DNA from: Ignavibacteriales bacterium
GTDB taxonomy: Bacteria; Bacteroidota; Ignavibacteria; Ignavibacteriales; Ignavibacteriaceae
NCBI GenBank assembly: GCA_012517155.1
Contig: JAAYVN010000033.1
Span: 1-42,887, forward strand
Reading direction: 5' to 3'
Length of the DNA: 42,887 bases
The stretch's first letter is position 1; every line of letters starts with the position of its first letter. Shown here one piece after another: positions 1 to 7,745 of the stretch. Under the pieces are notes generated by a model. It saw only the letters and a list, made by a program, of their open reading frames with translations, did not search any database and had not been told where the DNA came from. A program made the position numbers and the translations under genes.

Positions 1-2247
1 ATTCAGTTCCCACCATGCCATATTACCTACCTTCATGGGAAGTTCAAGTCGCTTTGAATATCTGATAATTTTATCTTGTGCTTTCTTCTTCTCCGTTATG
101 TCATCGAATATTACACAGAATCTTTCCGTTGTATTCCACGGTCGGTATGCATTCACGTTTAGATACTTATTCATTCCGCTATGATACATCTCAAATTCCT
201 TGGTCACCCCTTGCATTGCAACTTCTCCGAAATTCTTGCACCAGACATTATCTACTTCTGGAAATAGCTCTTTGTTTGTCTTTCCTTGAATATCACCAAA
301 TGAAAAACCTGCCATTCTCTCAAACGCATCATTCACATATTCAAAACTAAATGTCCCAAAATCCCCGGTCTCATCATACACCGTCTTGAATACTGCAAAA
401 GCACTCGACATGCTCTTGAAAAGCCACCTGAGTTCAGATTCATTTTGCTTCAATTGATGAGTACGTTGCTCTATTATCCTTTCAAGATCTACATTTCGCC
501 GGTTTATAAATAGTACTAAAAATACTAAAATTGCAGTTATACTCATCCCTGCAATAATAGTGAACAAGTATGCATTATTCTGATAATAATCTGTAAATAC
601 ATTGCTTGCTCTTGCAACCATCATATATGTGTTACCAAAAACAAATAAAGGATAACTGAACGAAAGTTCACCAAGCGATACTAAGCTGAATTTTTCAATT
701 TTTTTATGAATCAGAATGTTGCTCGTTTCATCCGTAGATAAAATATACCTTTCTGGAGAGTTAGGATAAGTCTGGAAAAAATCTATCTCTGAAAAAGCAT
801 TCCCCTCATTTACCGAATATAAATCCCCTCTTAAAAACTTTTCTGTATGCAATATTCCTACCGCAAAACCAAGTAATTCATTCTCTCTCGATGTTTGAGA
901 ATAGACCGGCTTAACCGCTATTATCAATTGTAAATTTTTACTGCTTACATATTTGACTGAAGGATCAACCTCATTTGTTTGCTTGGTTTCAATTCCCTTT
1001 TTAATCGCACGCATAAAATATGGATCAGAGTTAAGGTCCGTCCCTAGTAAAGCCTGCATCTCCCCCACCGGCTCCAGAAACATCAAAGGAAATTTTATCT
1101 TCTCAAGTGGTAAATTTGGATCACACTTGAAAGCTTCTTTGTCCCAGACTTTCTCTTTGCTGAAACCTGCCTTTTGATCTGCTTGCCTGGTTCCTTCCGG
1201 TATTTCGTTCGATACTGCCGGAGCCCATCCCATCATGACCTTTGACGCATTTGCTCCGGCTACTGAACTTATCATTGACTTGAATTCTTTTTCCGATATA
1301 TTATCGGAAGAAGCAAAATAGCTTACTAACATCTTGAAACCGTAATCTCTTATCCCCCTGAAATCATTGCTGATGTTCATTATTTCCTTGCCGGAAACTG
1401 TCGCAAACACCTTATCCCTGTCAATATTTTCTTTCTGATAAAGAATAAGTGCGGTGATCAGTGTAATTAATATGCCGATTATTGCAACTGTCAATGCTTC
1501 TGTGTACTTAGCCCATCTGTATTTCAATAAAAGATTTCGCTGGTATGCATCCAGCAGTAGGTTAATTGCTAGTAGTATAATTGTCAAAAGCAAAACAATA
1601 ATTGCTGCTGTGCTTTTCTGATAATGAATCTTTGCCCGCCATTCATCCGCATCTATATCCACACCTAGCATTATCAGCACTTCATCTGTTGCAGGATCAA
1701 AAACCGGTGATATTGCGGAGACGAATTCACCATACTCATCCGTTGTTGGACCCTCTGTAAATGGTTTCCCTGATACAAAACTCTCGTATAATTCTTTTGA
1801 GGGTGTTTCATATGTCGTCCCCGGGGGCGTTGAGTAAGGATCATCTGAAGGAATGCTCTCGGGTCCGAATAATACTGAACCATCCGAAAAGAGTTTCATT
1901 GTATATATATTTTCCAACCCCAAGGCTTTGGAATACGTCACCAGTTGATCCCGCATTCTGATATATGCCGGCTTCTTTAAATCATTTTCGGAAAATGAAA
2001 GTTGCATCACATGCGATGGATTTATTGACTGGGCTAGGGCATTAGTCTGCCTTTGTAAATTAAACCTCATCTTTCCGTCTATCAGATCAGCCTGCCAGTC
2101 AATAATATACAGTCCTCCGGTGAACAGTACTAAGATTATTGTCCATGACGCAATTCTGAATGCTGGTGAATTCTTTGCAGTCTTTAAAAAGTTTATAACT
2201 GCAATTACTACAAATACCGCTATATATGAATAATCAATATAATCCAT
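1..2247 (-). CDS. Membrane sensor protein with CHASE and PAS domains (3' end cut by window edge)
   Basis: An open frame of 749 codons runs from ATG at 2247 off the left edge, so the C-terminal output domain is missing. An in-frame TAA lies four codons upstream, which fixes the start region; I see no strong Shine-Dalgarno. Two hydrophobic segments (about residues 5-20 and 33-50) are followed by a probable extracytoplasmic domain (51-205), two more membrane segments (about 213-233 and 252-270), a second sensory domain (about 285-540) that resembles CHASE (FASSDNISEKEF near 311-322, GWAP near 340-343), another membrane segment near 565-585 and a PAS domain (about 605-725) ending in a DITEKKKA-type PAC motif. 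A second PAS seems to begin at the edge. It is a signal-transduction receptor, probably a histidine kinase or cyclic-di-GMP enzyme; which one cannot be told from this window. The tandem extracytoplasmic module plus CHASE arrangement is unusual. Confidence 0.8.
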   Translation of the reverse strand, partial: MDYIDYSYIAVFVVIAVINFLKTAKNSPAFRIASWTIILVLFTGGLYIIDWQADLIDGKMRFNLQRQTNALAQSINPSHVMQLSFSENDLKKPAYIRMRDQLVTYSKALGLENIYTMKLFSDGSVLFGPESIPSDDPYSTPPGTTYETPSKELYESFVSGKPFTEGPTTDEYGEFVSAISPVFDPATDEVLIMLGVDIDADEWRAKIHYQKSTAAIIVLLLTIILLAINLLLDAYQRNLLLKYRWAKYTEALTVAIIGILITLITALILYQKENIDRDKVFATVSGKEIMNISNDFRGIRDYGFKMLVSYFASSDNISEKEFKSMISSVAGANASKVMMGWAPAVSNEIPEGTRQADQKAGFSKEKVWDKEAFKCDPNLPLEKIKFPLMFLEPVGEMQALLGTDLNSDPYFMRAIKKGIETKQTNEVDPSVKYVSSKNLQLIIAVKPVYSQTSRENELLGFAVGILHTEKFLRGDLYSVNEGNAFSEIDFFQTYPNSPERYILSTDETSNILIHKKIEKFSLVSLGELSFSYPLFVFGNTYMMVARASNVFTDYYQNNAYLFTIIAGMSITAILVFLVLFINRRNVDLERIIEQRTHQLKQNESELRWLFKSMSSAFAVFKTVYDETGDFGTFSFEYVNDAFERMAGFSFGDIQGKTNKELFPEVDNVWCKNFGEVAMQGVTKEFEMYHSGMNKYLNVNAYRPWNTTERFCVIFDDITEKKKAQDKIIRYSKRLELPMKVGNMAWWELN

Positions 2248-2436
2248 GTTTATAATTTACAAAAAGATTTCCAAAAATAGAACAGTGGGCAATAATCTTT
2301 TTTAATTCACAAATTGTATGAAAAATTGAAAAAATAACCTCTCGGATTCTCCTCCTTCTGATTTCTGGTTGTAATTCATCAAAATTTCCCTTACTCGTCC
2401 CTAAATCCTCCCCCTCCAACCCCTCTCCCTTCGATA

Positions 2437-2491
2437 TGAATACGTAGTGAATACGTAGTGAATACGTACTGAATACGTACTGAATACGTAC
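2437..2491. repeat. Five perfect-length tandem 11-bp repeats, TGAATACGTAG/C
   Basis: Units begin at 2437, 2448, 2459, 2470 and 2481. The first two end in G and the last three in C; otherwise all five are identical. Each contains the palindrome TACGTA. The 11-bp period is close to one helical turn, so all palindromes would face one side of the DNA. The array lies 190 bp upstream of the sensor gene start and 170 bp upstream of the methyltransferase start. It may be an operator array or just a minisatellite. Confidence 0.9.
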
Positions 2492-2624
2492 TTAACTCGA
2501 TTAAACTCCCATTTTACTCCCCTGTTCTTGCTCCACTTATGCATTGCCCCTCTTTCCCCCGGAAATGTGCATAACCGTGCAAAAACTTAAGTTATTTTTT
2601 TTCACTATTTATTTAAGGATTAGG

Positions 2625-2632
2625 TATATTTG
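2625..2632 (+). promoter_or_regulatory. Promoter -7 element for the methyltransferase-uvrB operon
   Basis: TATATTTG matches the Bacteroidota -7 consensus TAnnTTTG exactly and lies 29 bp before the methyltransferase ATG. The -33 position (about 2601-2604, TTCA) matches poorly. The expected transcript start is near 2639. Confidence 0.5.
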
Positions 2633-2661
2633 TAATCCAAAAAAAAAATAACGGAATTTTA

Positions 2662-3219
2662 ATGAAAAAATTAAATCTTGGTTGCGGAAATGACATCAGG
2701 GAAGGATATACCAATCTTGACATAGTTGATTACGGCGGAAATTTGATACATGATATTACCTCTTTCCCCTACCCCTTTGAAGATAATACCTTCGACGAGA
2801 TTTTTTGCTCCCATATACTCGAGCATCTTAACGATTTTCATAAAACAGTATCCGAACTCTACCGGATTAGCAAACCAAACGCAACTATCATTGTTTATGC
2901 CCCATTCTTTCTCAATACCAAGTACTTTGGCGAACCCGACCATAAAATTCCCTTCTCAATTCGCACATTCGATAACTATGAGTATATCGGAAATCGCAAA
3001 CTCAAATTCTATGAAAAATGGAAACTCAATCATAGGACAAACTACCGCGGTAAAGCTCAGTTCGAAATATTGGAGAAAAAATTTATCACCTCCCATTTTG
3101 CCCTCCTGAAATGGATGGACCATCTCTTGAATATTGAACCTGTTATGTATGAACGTTTTCTGGCCGGAATCTTCTCACCCGAAGAAGTTTTCTTCAGACT
3201 AAGGGTCGTTAAAGAATAG
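2662..3219 (+). CDS. Class I SAM-dependent methyltransferase, Methyltransf_11-like
   Basis: This 185-residue protein starts [16 protein letters not shown]: the LNLGCGND stretch (residues 4-11) is the glycine-rich SAM-binding motif I, and NLDI (18-21) gives the acidic residue that usually contacts the SAM ribose. [12 protein letters not shown] (about 45-56) is the motif IV/post-motif region typical of methyltransferases of the Methyltransf_11/23 type. Family members of this short form often act on sugars, lipids or quinones; the substrate cannot be read here. The gene ends 11 bp before uvrB, so the two probably share a transcript from the -7 element near 2625, but no functional link to excision repair is evident. 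Membrane segments are absent, so it should be cytoplasmic. Confidence 0.85.
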   Translation: MKKLNLGCGNDIREGYTNLDIVDYGGNLIHDITSFPYPFEDNTFDEIFCSHILEHLNDFHKTVSELYRISKPNATIIVYAPFFLNTKYFGEPDHKIPFSIRTFDNYEYIGNRKLKFYEKWKLNHRTNYRGKAQFEILEKKFITSHFALLKWMDHLLNIEPVMYERFLAGIFSPEEVFFRLRVVKE

Positions 3220-3230
3220 GTGCTTCCATT

Positions 3231-5252
3231 ATGAAAAAGTTTCAACTGGTCTCCAATTATAAACCCTCAGGGGATCAACCCAACGCAATCAGACAGCTTA
3301 TCCAAGGCATCGAATCCGGTGATAAGTTCCAAACCTTGCTGGGTGTTACTGGCAGCGGAAAAACCTTCACAATCTCAAACGTTATAGCACAGACCAACCG
3401 CCCCACTTTAATAATTTCTCATAATAAAACTTTGGCCGCTCAGCTCTATTCTGAATTCAAATCTTTTTTTCCTGAAAATTCGGTTGAATTTTTTATTAGC
3501 TACTACGACTACTATCAGCCCGAAGCTTACGTTGTCTCAAGTGATTTATATATAGAAAAGGATTTTTCCGTCAATGAGGAAATTGACCGCCTCCGCCTAA
3601 AAGCCACCACCTCCCTCATCGAAGGTCGGCGGGATGTTATTATTGTCGCTAGCGTTAGCTGTATCTACGGTATCGGCGCACCTCAGCAGTTTGCAGATCA
3701 AATAATATTTATTAACAAGAACGACTCCCTCCCCAAAAAAAAATTGATGCGCAATCTTTCTGACATTTTCTATAACAGAAATGATGCCGATTTCAAAAGA
3801 GGCACCTTCCGCTCCAGAGGCGATGTCCTCGAAATAATCCCCGCCTTTCAGTACGAAGAAGCTATTCGCCTTGAATACTGGGGTGACGAAATTGAAAAAA
3901 TCTCCCTGATCGACTCGGTTACCGGTGACCTTATTCGTGAACTCGACTCCACCGCTATCTACCCTGCTAAGTACTATGTCTCCGATCCGCTTAGCATAAA
4001 CAAAGCTATTCTTCGGATCGAAGCCGAACTGGACCAAAGATTAAAAGAACTTAGAAATAACGAAAAGTTCCTCGAAGCACAGAGACTTGAACAACGTACC
4101 AGATTTGATATCGAAATGATGAAAGAGATCGGTTATTGCTCCGGAATAGAAAATTACTCCCGTCATATCGACAACCGCGAACCAGGCAGCAGACCCTACT
4201 GCTTGTTCGATTACTTCCCAGACGACTTGCTGGTTATCATCGACGAATCTCACGTCACAATTCCCCAAATCCGCGGAATGTATAACGGCGACCGCGCTAG
4301 AAAATCTGTCCTCGTTGAATATGGCTTCCGTCTCCCGTCAGCTCTCGATAACCGCCCTATGAAATATGAAGAGTTTTACAATATGCTCAATCAGGTGATT
4401 TTCGTTAGTGCAACTCCGGGTGATTATGAACTCGAAAAATCTGAAGGCGTTATTGTCGAACAAATTATTCGCCCCACCGGACTGGTGGACCCCGAAGTCT
4501 CCGTACGTCCAATTAAAGGCCAGATTGATGACCTTATCGGCGAGATTCGAACCCGTGCGGTTCGTGGTGGGAGAGTCCTTGTTACTACCCTCACAAAAAA
4601 AATGGCGGAGGATTTGTCCGACTACCTCGATAAGATAAAAATACGTGTGCGATATATCCATAGCGATATTGACGCACTCGAAAGAGTTGAAATCCTTAGA
4701 GACCTTAGATTAGGTGACTTTGATGTCCTGGTTGGTGTTAACCTGCTTCGAGAAGGATTGGACCTCCCGGAAGTCTCCCTCGTCGCGATTATAGATGCTG
4801 ATAAAGAAGGCTTCCTCCGTAGCGAAAGATCTCTTATGCAAACTGCAGGACGAACTGCCCGAAACGTCAATGGCATGGTTATCATGTACGCGGATAAAAT
4901 GACCGATTCAATGAAAAAAATGATTTCCGAAACAAACCGCAGACGAAAACTCCAGATCGAATACAACCGCGTAAACAATATTACCCCGCAAACAATCTAT
5001 AAAAGCTATGAGGAAATCCTCCTCTCTACCTCAATTGCAGATGTCCGCAAGAAAGATGACGAAAAACCGGATTATGGATTGCTTAAAGTTGCCGAACCGG
5101 TTATGAAATATATGTCCGACGATGAGAAAAAAGACCTTGTCAGCCAGATGACTGAGGAAATGTACAAAGCTGCAAAAGACATGGAATTTGAAAAGGCCGC
5201 CTCCCTTCGTGACGAAATCGAAAAATTAAAGAAACATCTTAAAATAAAGTAA
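3231..5252 (+). CDS. uvrB: UvrABC excinuclease subunit B
   Basis: UvrB is the damage-verifying ATPase of nucleotide excision repair: it is loaded by UvrA and recruits UvrC for incision. The 673-residue length is typical. Visible signatures are Walker A GVTGSGKT (residues 38-45), the damage-probing beta-hairpin [11 protein letters not shown] (91-101), the Walker B-type IIDESH (about 336-341), helicase motifs in the second RecA-like domain ([15 protein letters not shown], and QTAGRTARN around 540), and a C-terminal UVR motif (about 635-668) that binds UvrC and UvrA. The start is ATG 3231, 11 bp after the methyltransferase stop. A conserved and intact gene; no oddity seen. Confidence 0.98.
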   Translation: MKKFQLVSNYKPSGDQPNAIRQLIQGIESGDKFQTLLGVTGSGKTFTISNVIAQTNRPTLIISHNKTLAAQLYSEFKSFFPENSVEFFISYYDYYQPEAYVVSSDLYIEKDFSVNEEIDRLRLKATTSLIEGRRDVIIVASVSCIYGIGAPQQFADQIIFINKNDSLPKKKLMRNLSDIFYNRNDADFKRGTFRSRGDVLEIIPAFQYEEAIRLEYWGDEIEKISLIDSVTGDLIRELDSTAIYPAKYYVSDPLSINKAILRIEAELDQRLKELRNNEKFLEAQRLEQRTRFDIEMMKEIGYCSGIENYSRHIDNREPGSRPYCLFDYFPDDLLVIIDESHVTIPQIRGMYNGDRARKSVLVEYGFRLPSALDNRPMKYEEFYNMLNQVIFVSATPGDYELEKSEGVIVEQIIRPTGLVDPEVSVRPIKGQIDDLIGEIRTRAVRGGRVLVTTLTKKMAEDLSDYLDKIKIRVRYIHSDIDALERVEILRDLRLGDFDVLVGVNLLREGLDLPEVSLVAIIDADKEGFLRSERSLMQTAGRTARNVNGMVIMYADKMTDSMKKMISETNRRRKLQIEYNRVNNITPQTIYKSYEEILLSTSIADVRKKDDEKPDYGLLKVAEPVMKYMSDDEKKDLVSQMTEEMYKAAKDMEFEKAASLRDEIEKLKKHLKIK

Positions 5253-5449
5253 CCTCTGGCCCCATCCTCTTAAACCACCTAAATTCTCCTCTTTTCCTGT
5301 TTTTTTTCCTTTTCCTCGAAAATTCGCCTTAAATTATGTGAAATAAATAAAATTAGTGATTTTCAGCACTATTTTTTTACCATTTATCCATTTTTTCTTG
5401 ATTTTTATTCAAGTTTAATTATTTTAGCAAGTAAGGAAAGGAGAAATTT

Positions 5450-5479
5450 GTGAACTTTTTTTCCCCATTTCCCGTCTAA
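5450..5479 (+). CDS. Possible nine-residue leader peptide (GTG start)
   Basis: GTG at 5450 opens a frame MNFFSPFPV followed by TAA. It sits six bases after a purine run containing AAGGAG (about 5437-5442), a better ribosome-binding site than many annotated genes here have. The hairpin at 5491-5509 follows 12 bases after the stop. The peptide is rich in Phe and Pro, so a translation-dependent leader is possible. Chance is a real alternative at this length. Confidence 0.25.
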   Translation: MNFFSPFPV

Positions 5480-5506
5480 TTATAAAATTTAAAAGGATCG
5501 TCTCCT

Positions 5507-5538
5507 TTTGAACAGTTTGTCTAAAGGAATTATTTTAA
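5507..5538 (+). promoter_or_regulatory. Candidate promoter of the small gene at 5638
   Basis: TTTG (5507-5510), exactly 20 bp, then TATTTTAA (5531-5538) resembles the Bacteroidota TTTG-N19/21-TAnnTTTG promoter, missing the final TG. The transcript would start near 5545 and leave a leader of about 93 bases. The -33 element overlaps the 3' arm of the hairpin at 5491-5509. Confidence 0.4.
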
Positions 5539-5637
5539 TCACTTTTTTGTTAACAATATAAAGGAAACCGCGTATAGCATAACTGATACTGATTTAACCA
5601 ACAGTGATCACTAGCAACAAACGAAAGGATGTGTACT

Positions 5638-5886
5638 ATGAAACAAGTAGTAGCAAAAATCAACAACCCTCTGTCTGATTTAATCAGTGATGAAGTTTAT
5701 GAAATTTTATTCACTCACGGTTTGATTGACGAAAAATCCGTAAGAGATTATCAGATTAGAAAAAAGTTCAAACAACTTAGATCAAACAAAATTAGTGCGG
5801 GTGATGCAATTGACAGTATCCGTGAAGAGTATCCTTATCTCCAGTTCGACACGATACGCAAAATTGTTTATCAGATACATAAATAA
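5638..5886 (+). CDS. Small hypothetical protein, about 82 residues
   Basis: I do not recognise a family. An in-frame ATG at 5629 sits almost on the Shine-Dalgarno, whereas ATG 5638 lies eight bases after AAAGGA, so I prefer 5638. The product has no signal peptide or membrane segment. It looks like a compact helical protein: a region with DLISDEVYEIL, then a GLIDEKSVRDYQIRKKF helix rich in basic residues (about 34-50), and a C-terminal IRKIVYQIHK. The spaced helices and positive charge would suit a nucleic-acid-binding or adaptor protein, but this is inference. It is followed by the two-hairpin element at 5953-6023 and is preceded by an unusually long control region, suggesting it is well expressed or regulated. 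Confidence 0.7.
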   Translation: MKQVVAKINNPLSDLISDEVYEILFTHGLIDEKSVRDYQIRKKFKQLRSNKISAGDAIDSIREEYPYLQFDTIRKIVYQIHK

Positions 5887-5911
5887 AATTTAATTTTTTT
5901 TTGATAAACAC

Positions 5912-5942
5912 TTGCCTGATAAAAAAAAATGTTTTATATTTG
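5912..5942 (+). promoter_or_regulatory. Strong Bacteroidota-type promoter before two hairpins
   Basis: TTG (5912-5914), 20 bp, TATATTTG (5935-5942) is a full match to the -33/-7 consensus. The expected transcript start is near 5949, just before the first hairpin and inside no gene. This means the hairpin pair is the very start of a transcript, not only the tail of the upstream gene. Confidence 0.65.
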
Positions 5943-5948
5943 GAATGT

Positions 5949-6023
5949 CTTTCTCACAGGTTTCTCCCCTGGCCTGTGAGTTGAATAAGACGGCCCAGTG
6001 CTCCCCCAGCACTGGGTTTTTTT
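5949..6023 (+). ncRNA. Candidate small RNA or attenuator leader: two hairpins with C-rich loops
   Basis: From the predicted start at about 5949 the transcript would fold into hairpin 1, CTCACAGG/CCTGTGAG (5953-5960 with 5973-5980, 8 bp, 12-base loop containing CTCCCC), and hairpin 2, a 9-bp stem with loop CCCCC followed by seven T. Both loops carry CUCC, complementary to GGAG of Shine-Dalgarno sequences. Length would be about 75 bases. Either it is a small RNA ending at the terminator, or it is an attenuator leader of the DUF3098-EutN-dprA operon that starts 22 bases later. An alternative pairing of 5969-5974 with 5992-5998 (six pairs, one bulge) would break both hairpins, as an antiterminator would. 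No known RNA family recognised. Confidence 0.45.
5994..6023 (+). terminator. Intrinsic terminator
   Basis: CCCAGTGCT (5994-6002), loop CCCCC (6003-6007), AGCACTGGG (6008-6016), then seven T (6017-6023): a perfect 9-bp stem with a U tract. It can end transcripts of the gene at 5638 and the short transcript starting near 5949. Confidence 0.92.
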
Positions 6024-6044
6024 ATATTTAACGGAGCTTAATAA

Positions 6045-6317
6045 ATGGCAAAAATAGAAAAGAAAAAAACAACCAAGTCATTAAAAAAATCCTTAGTCTC
6101 CCCTTTTAACATTTACTGGGATTCCAGAAATTATATCCTTCTGATTGCCGGCGTGGTTATTGGCGCAATTGGATTTGTTTTTATGACTGTTAATCCTTGG
6201 GATAGCACTGAATCTCTTTTTATCTCCCCCATTCTGTTGTTTGTAGCTTATTTCCTTATCTTCCCTCTCTCTATTCTCTTAAAGAAAAAAGAAGAAAATA
6301 ACAACAAGGAATCCTGA
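6045..6317 (+). CDS. DUF3098-like small membrane protein
   Basis: This 90-residue protein has a lysine-rich N-terminus (residues 3-17) and two hydrophobic helices (about 29-48 and 61-80), ending in a charged KKKEENNNKE tail. The size, the two-helix plan and the sequence around NYILLIAGVVIGAIGFVFM match the DUF3098 family of Bacteroidota, often found next to cell-division genes; its biochemical role is unknown. The start ATG 6045 follows CGGAG by eight bases. It is the first gene of a run with the EutN-like gene (1-bp gap) and dprA. The topology suggests both termini in the cytoplasm. Confidence 0.7.
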   Translation: MAKIEKKKTTKSLKKSLVSPFNIYWDSRNYILLIAGVVIGAIGFVFMTVNPWDSTESLFISPILLFVAYFLIFPLSILLKKKEENNNKES

Positions 6318-6318
6318 A

Positions 6319-6597
6319 GTGCTCCTCGCTAAAGTGAGGGGAAACATCGTTTCCACACAGAAAAACAAGGAACTCATTGGTCATAAATTGATGGTTGTCC
6401 GTCAGATTGACCTCGACGGAAAATTTATGAACAATACTGACATTGTGGCACTTGACCTCATAGACTCAGGTCAGGGAGATACAGTACTGATTGTCCAGGA
6501 AGGGGATGCTGTTCAGCAGATACTCGGTCATAAACGGGCTCCCGTTCATACCATAATTGTTGCCAACGTAGATAAAATTGACTCTCCACTAAAGTGA
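6319..6597 (+). CDS. EutN/CcmL-family microcompartment vertex protein (orphan)
   Basis: The 92-residue product has the typical length and features of EutN/CcmL/CsoS4 pentamer proteins: it opens with LLAKVRGNIVSTQKN, continues with LIGHKLMVVRQI and contains the VALDLIDSGQGDTVLIVQEGDAV stretch (near residues 43-65), ending in the strand APVHTIIVANVDKID. These proteins cap the vertices of bacterial microcompartment shells. The start is GTG 6319, eight bases after AAGGA within the previous gene. No hexameric BMC shell gene or encapsulated enzyme is present in the window, so its role here is uncertain: it may serve a shell encoded elsewhere or have a separate function. It shares an operon with DUF3098-like and dprA genes. 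Confidence 0.88.
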   Translation: MLLAKVRGNIVSTQKNKELIGHKLMVVRQIDLDGKFMNNTDIVALDLIDSGQGDTVLIVQEGDAVQQILGHKRAPVHTIIVANVDKIDSPLK

Positions 6598-6604
6598 TTT
6601 AACC

Positions 6605-7729
6605 TTGCATTCCTTATCTGTTCCTGATATCGCCGTTCTGAAATTACTCCTCTCGGTAGAAGGCATTGGTCCGGCAAGGGTCAGACTACTGAAAAACGGC
6701 CTCTCTTCTTTTCAGAATATATTAAACGCTGATAAAATCGCCCTCGTTTCCATTAATGGAATTAATGAGTCGGTAGCCGAAGCAGTTATCGCGGCTAAAA
6801 AAGATTTTCCGGAATATGAGGACAAAGTCAACCAGGAACTCCTTCGTCTTAGCAATCTTGGAGGAGAGATAATCAGCTTGTGGGATGACAAATATCCCGA
6901 CCTTCTTAAAAAAATCTATGACCCCCCAATACTTCTTTATGTGCTTGGTGAAATGACCGAACAGGATTACTATAGCCTCGCGGTTGTCGGAACAAGAATC
7001 CCCACTAACTACGGCAAGATTATGACTGAGAAACTTGTCACCGGAATCTGTGAAAAAGGAATGACGGTTGTTAGCGGTCTGGCACGCGGTATTGATACTG
7101 TCGCCCATTCCACCACGCTTAAATTCGGAGGAAGAACAATCGCCGTGCTTGGATGCGGAGTTGATGTTCACTATCCCCCCGAGAACCGGAAGTTTTATGA
7201 AGAAATCCCCCGCGTTGGTGCGGTCGTCTCGGAATATGAACTGGGTACTTCTCCGGATGCGGTTAATTTTCCAAGAAGAAATCGGATAATCTCGGGACTC
7301 TCCCTGGGCACTCTGGTTATCGAAACCCGGGAAAATGGCGGAGCTATGCAAACTGCCCATTTTGCTCTTGAACAAAACCGGGAAATATTTGCTCTCCCGG
7401 GAAATGTCAATATCCATCAGTCCGAGGGGACCAACAGGTTGATTAAAGAGAGTAAGGCAAAGCTGGTACAGGACGTAAACGATATTTATGAAGAACTCGC
7501 ATACAAAATTCAACCCCTCCTCAATAAAGAAAACCGTGTTAAACCCAAAGTAGATTTGAATATGTTCCAGGAAAAGATTCTCGAAGCTCTTGGAAATGAA
7601 CAGGTGCATATTGATATCATAGCAAAAAAAACCGGTTTCTCAACCGCCGATTGTCTTTTTCACCTCCTGACTCTTGAGATGGAAGGTCTGGTTAAACAAC
7701 TCCCCGGCACTCACTTTATTGCCTACTGA
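6605..7729 (+). CDS. dprA: DNA processing protein DprA (Smf)
   Basis: DprA binds incoming single-stranded DNA and loads RecA during natural transformation. Over about 374 residues I see an N-terminal helix-hairpin-helix-like stretch (VEGIGPARVRLLKNG, near 18-32), the Rossmann-like core with VVGTRIPTNYG (about 127-137), SGLARGIDTVAH (about 157-168), GCGVDVHYPPENR (about 183-195), RNRIISGLS and ALPGNVN motifs, and a C-terminal winged-helix DML1-like domain (about 312-374). The only in-frame start near the previous stop is TTG 6605, seven bases after the EutN stop; ATG or GTG alternatives are absent upstream, and the homologous region begins right after it. It ends 16 bp from the convergent rarA. 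No com genes are visible, so competence is an inference. Confidence 0.95.
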   Translation: MHSLSVPDIAVLKLLLSVEGIGPARVRLLKNGLSSFQNILNADKIALVSINGINESVAEAVIAAKKDFPEYEDKVNQELLRLSNLGGEIISLWDDKYPDLLKKIYDPPILLYVLGEMTEQDYYSLAVVGTRIPTNYGKIMTEKLVTGICEKGMTVVSGLARGIDTVAHSTTLKFGGRTIAVLGCGVDVHYPPENRKFYEEIPRVGAVVSEYELGTSPDAVNFPRRNRIISGLSLGTLVIETRENGGAMQTAHFALEQNREIFALPGNVNIHQSEGTNRLIKESKAKLVQDVNDIYEELAYKIQPLLNKENRVKPKVDLNMFQEKILEALGNEQVHIDIIAKKTGFSTADCLFHLLTLEMEGLVKQLPGTHFIAY

Positions 7730-7745
7730 TTTTATCTCATTAAAC

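Larger units (their letters stand above)
2248..2661. other. Divergent intergenic region with tandem repeats and a promoter
   Basis: These 414 bases separate the minus-strand sensor gene from the plus-strand methyltransferase. They hold an array of five 11-bp direct repeats (2437-2491) and a Bacteroidota-type -7 element (2625-2632) just before the methyltransferase. The rest is AT-rich, with a pyrimidine-rich patch near 2340-2430. I see no credible coding frame or RNA gene. Confidence 0.7.
5253..5637. other. Long upstream region of the small gene at 5638
   Basis: The region holds no substantial gene. In order I see an inverted repeat CTTGA-N7-TCAAG near 5397-5413, followed at 5421 by TATTTTAG that could be a -7 element; a strong purine-rich Shine-Dalgarno-like run before a nine-codon frame (5450-5479); a hairpin AAAAGGA-TCGTC-TCCTTTT (5491-5509); and a second promoter-like pair at 5507-5538. 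The two promoters and the hairpin suggest a regulated 5' untranslated region for the small protein at 5638. Confidence 0.45.

Noticed and set aside
2437-2491. CRISPR array
   Set aside because: The 11-bp units are directly adjacent with no spacers and no cas genes are near; it is a tandem repeat.
6722-7609. A 295-residue minus-strand frame inside dprA
   Set aside because: It is antisense to dprA, whose motifs are complete; the frame has no recognisable motif or ribosome-binding site.
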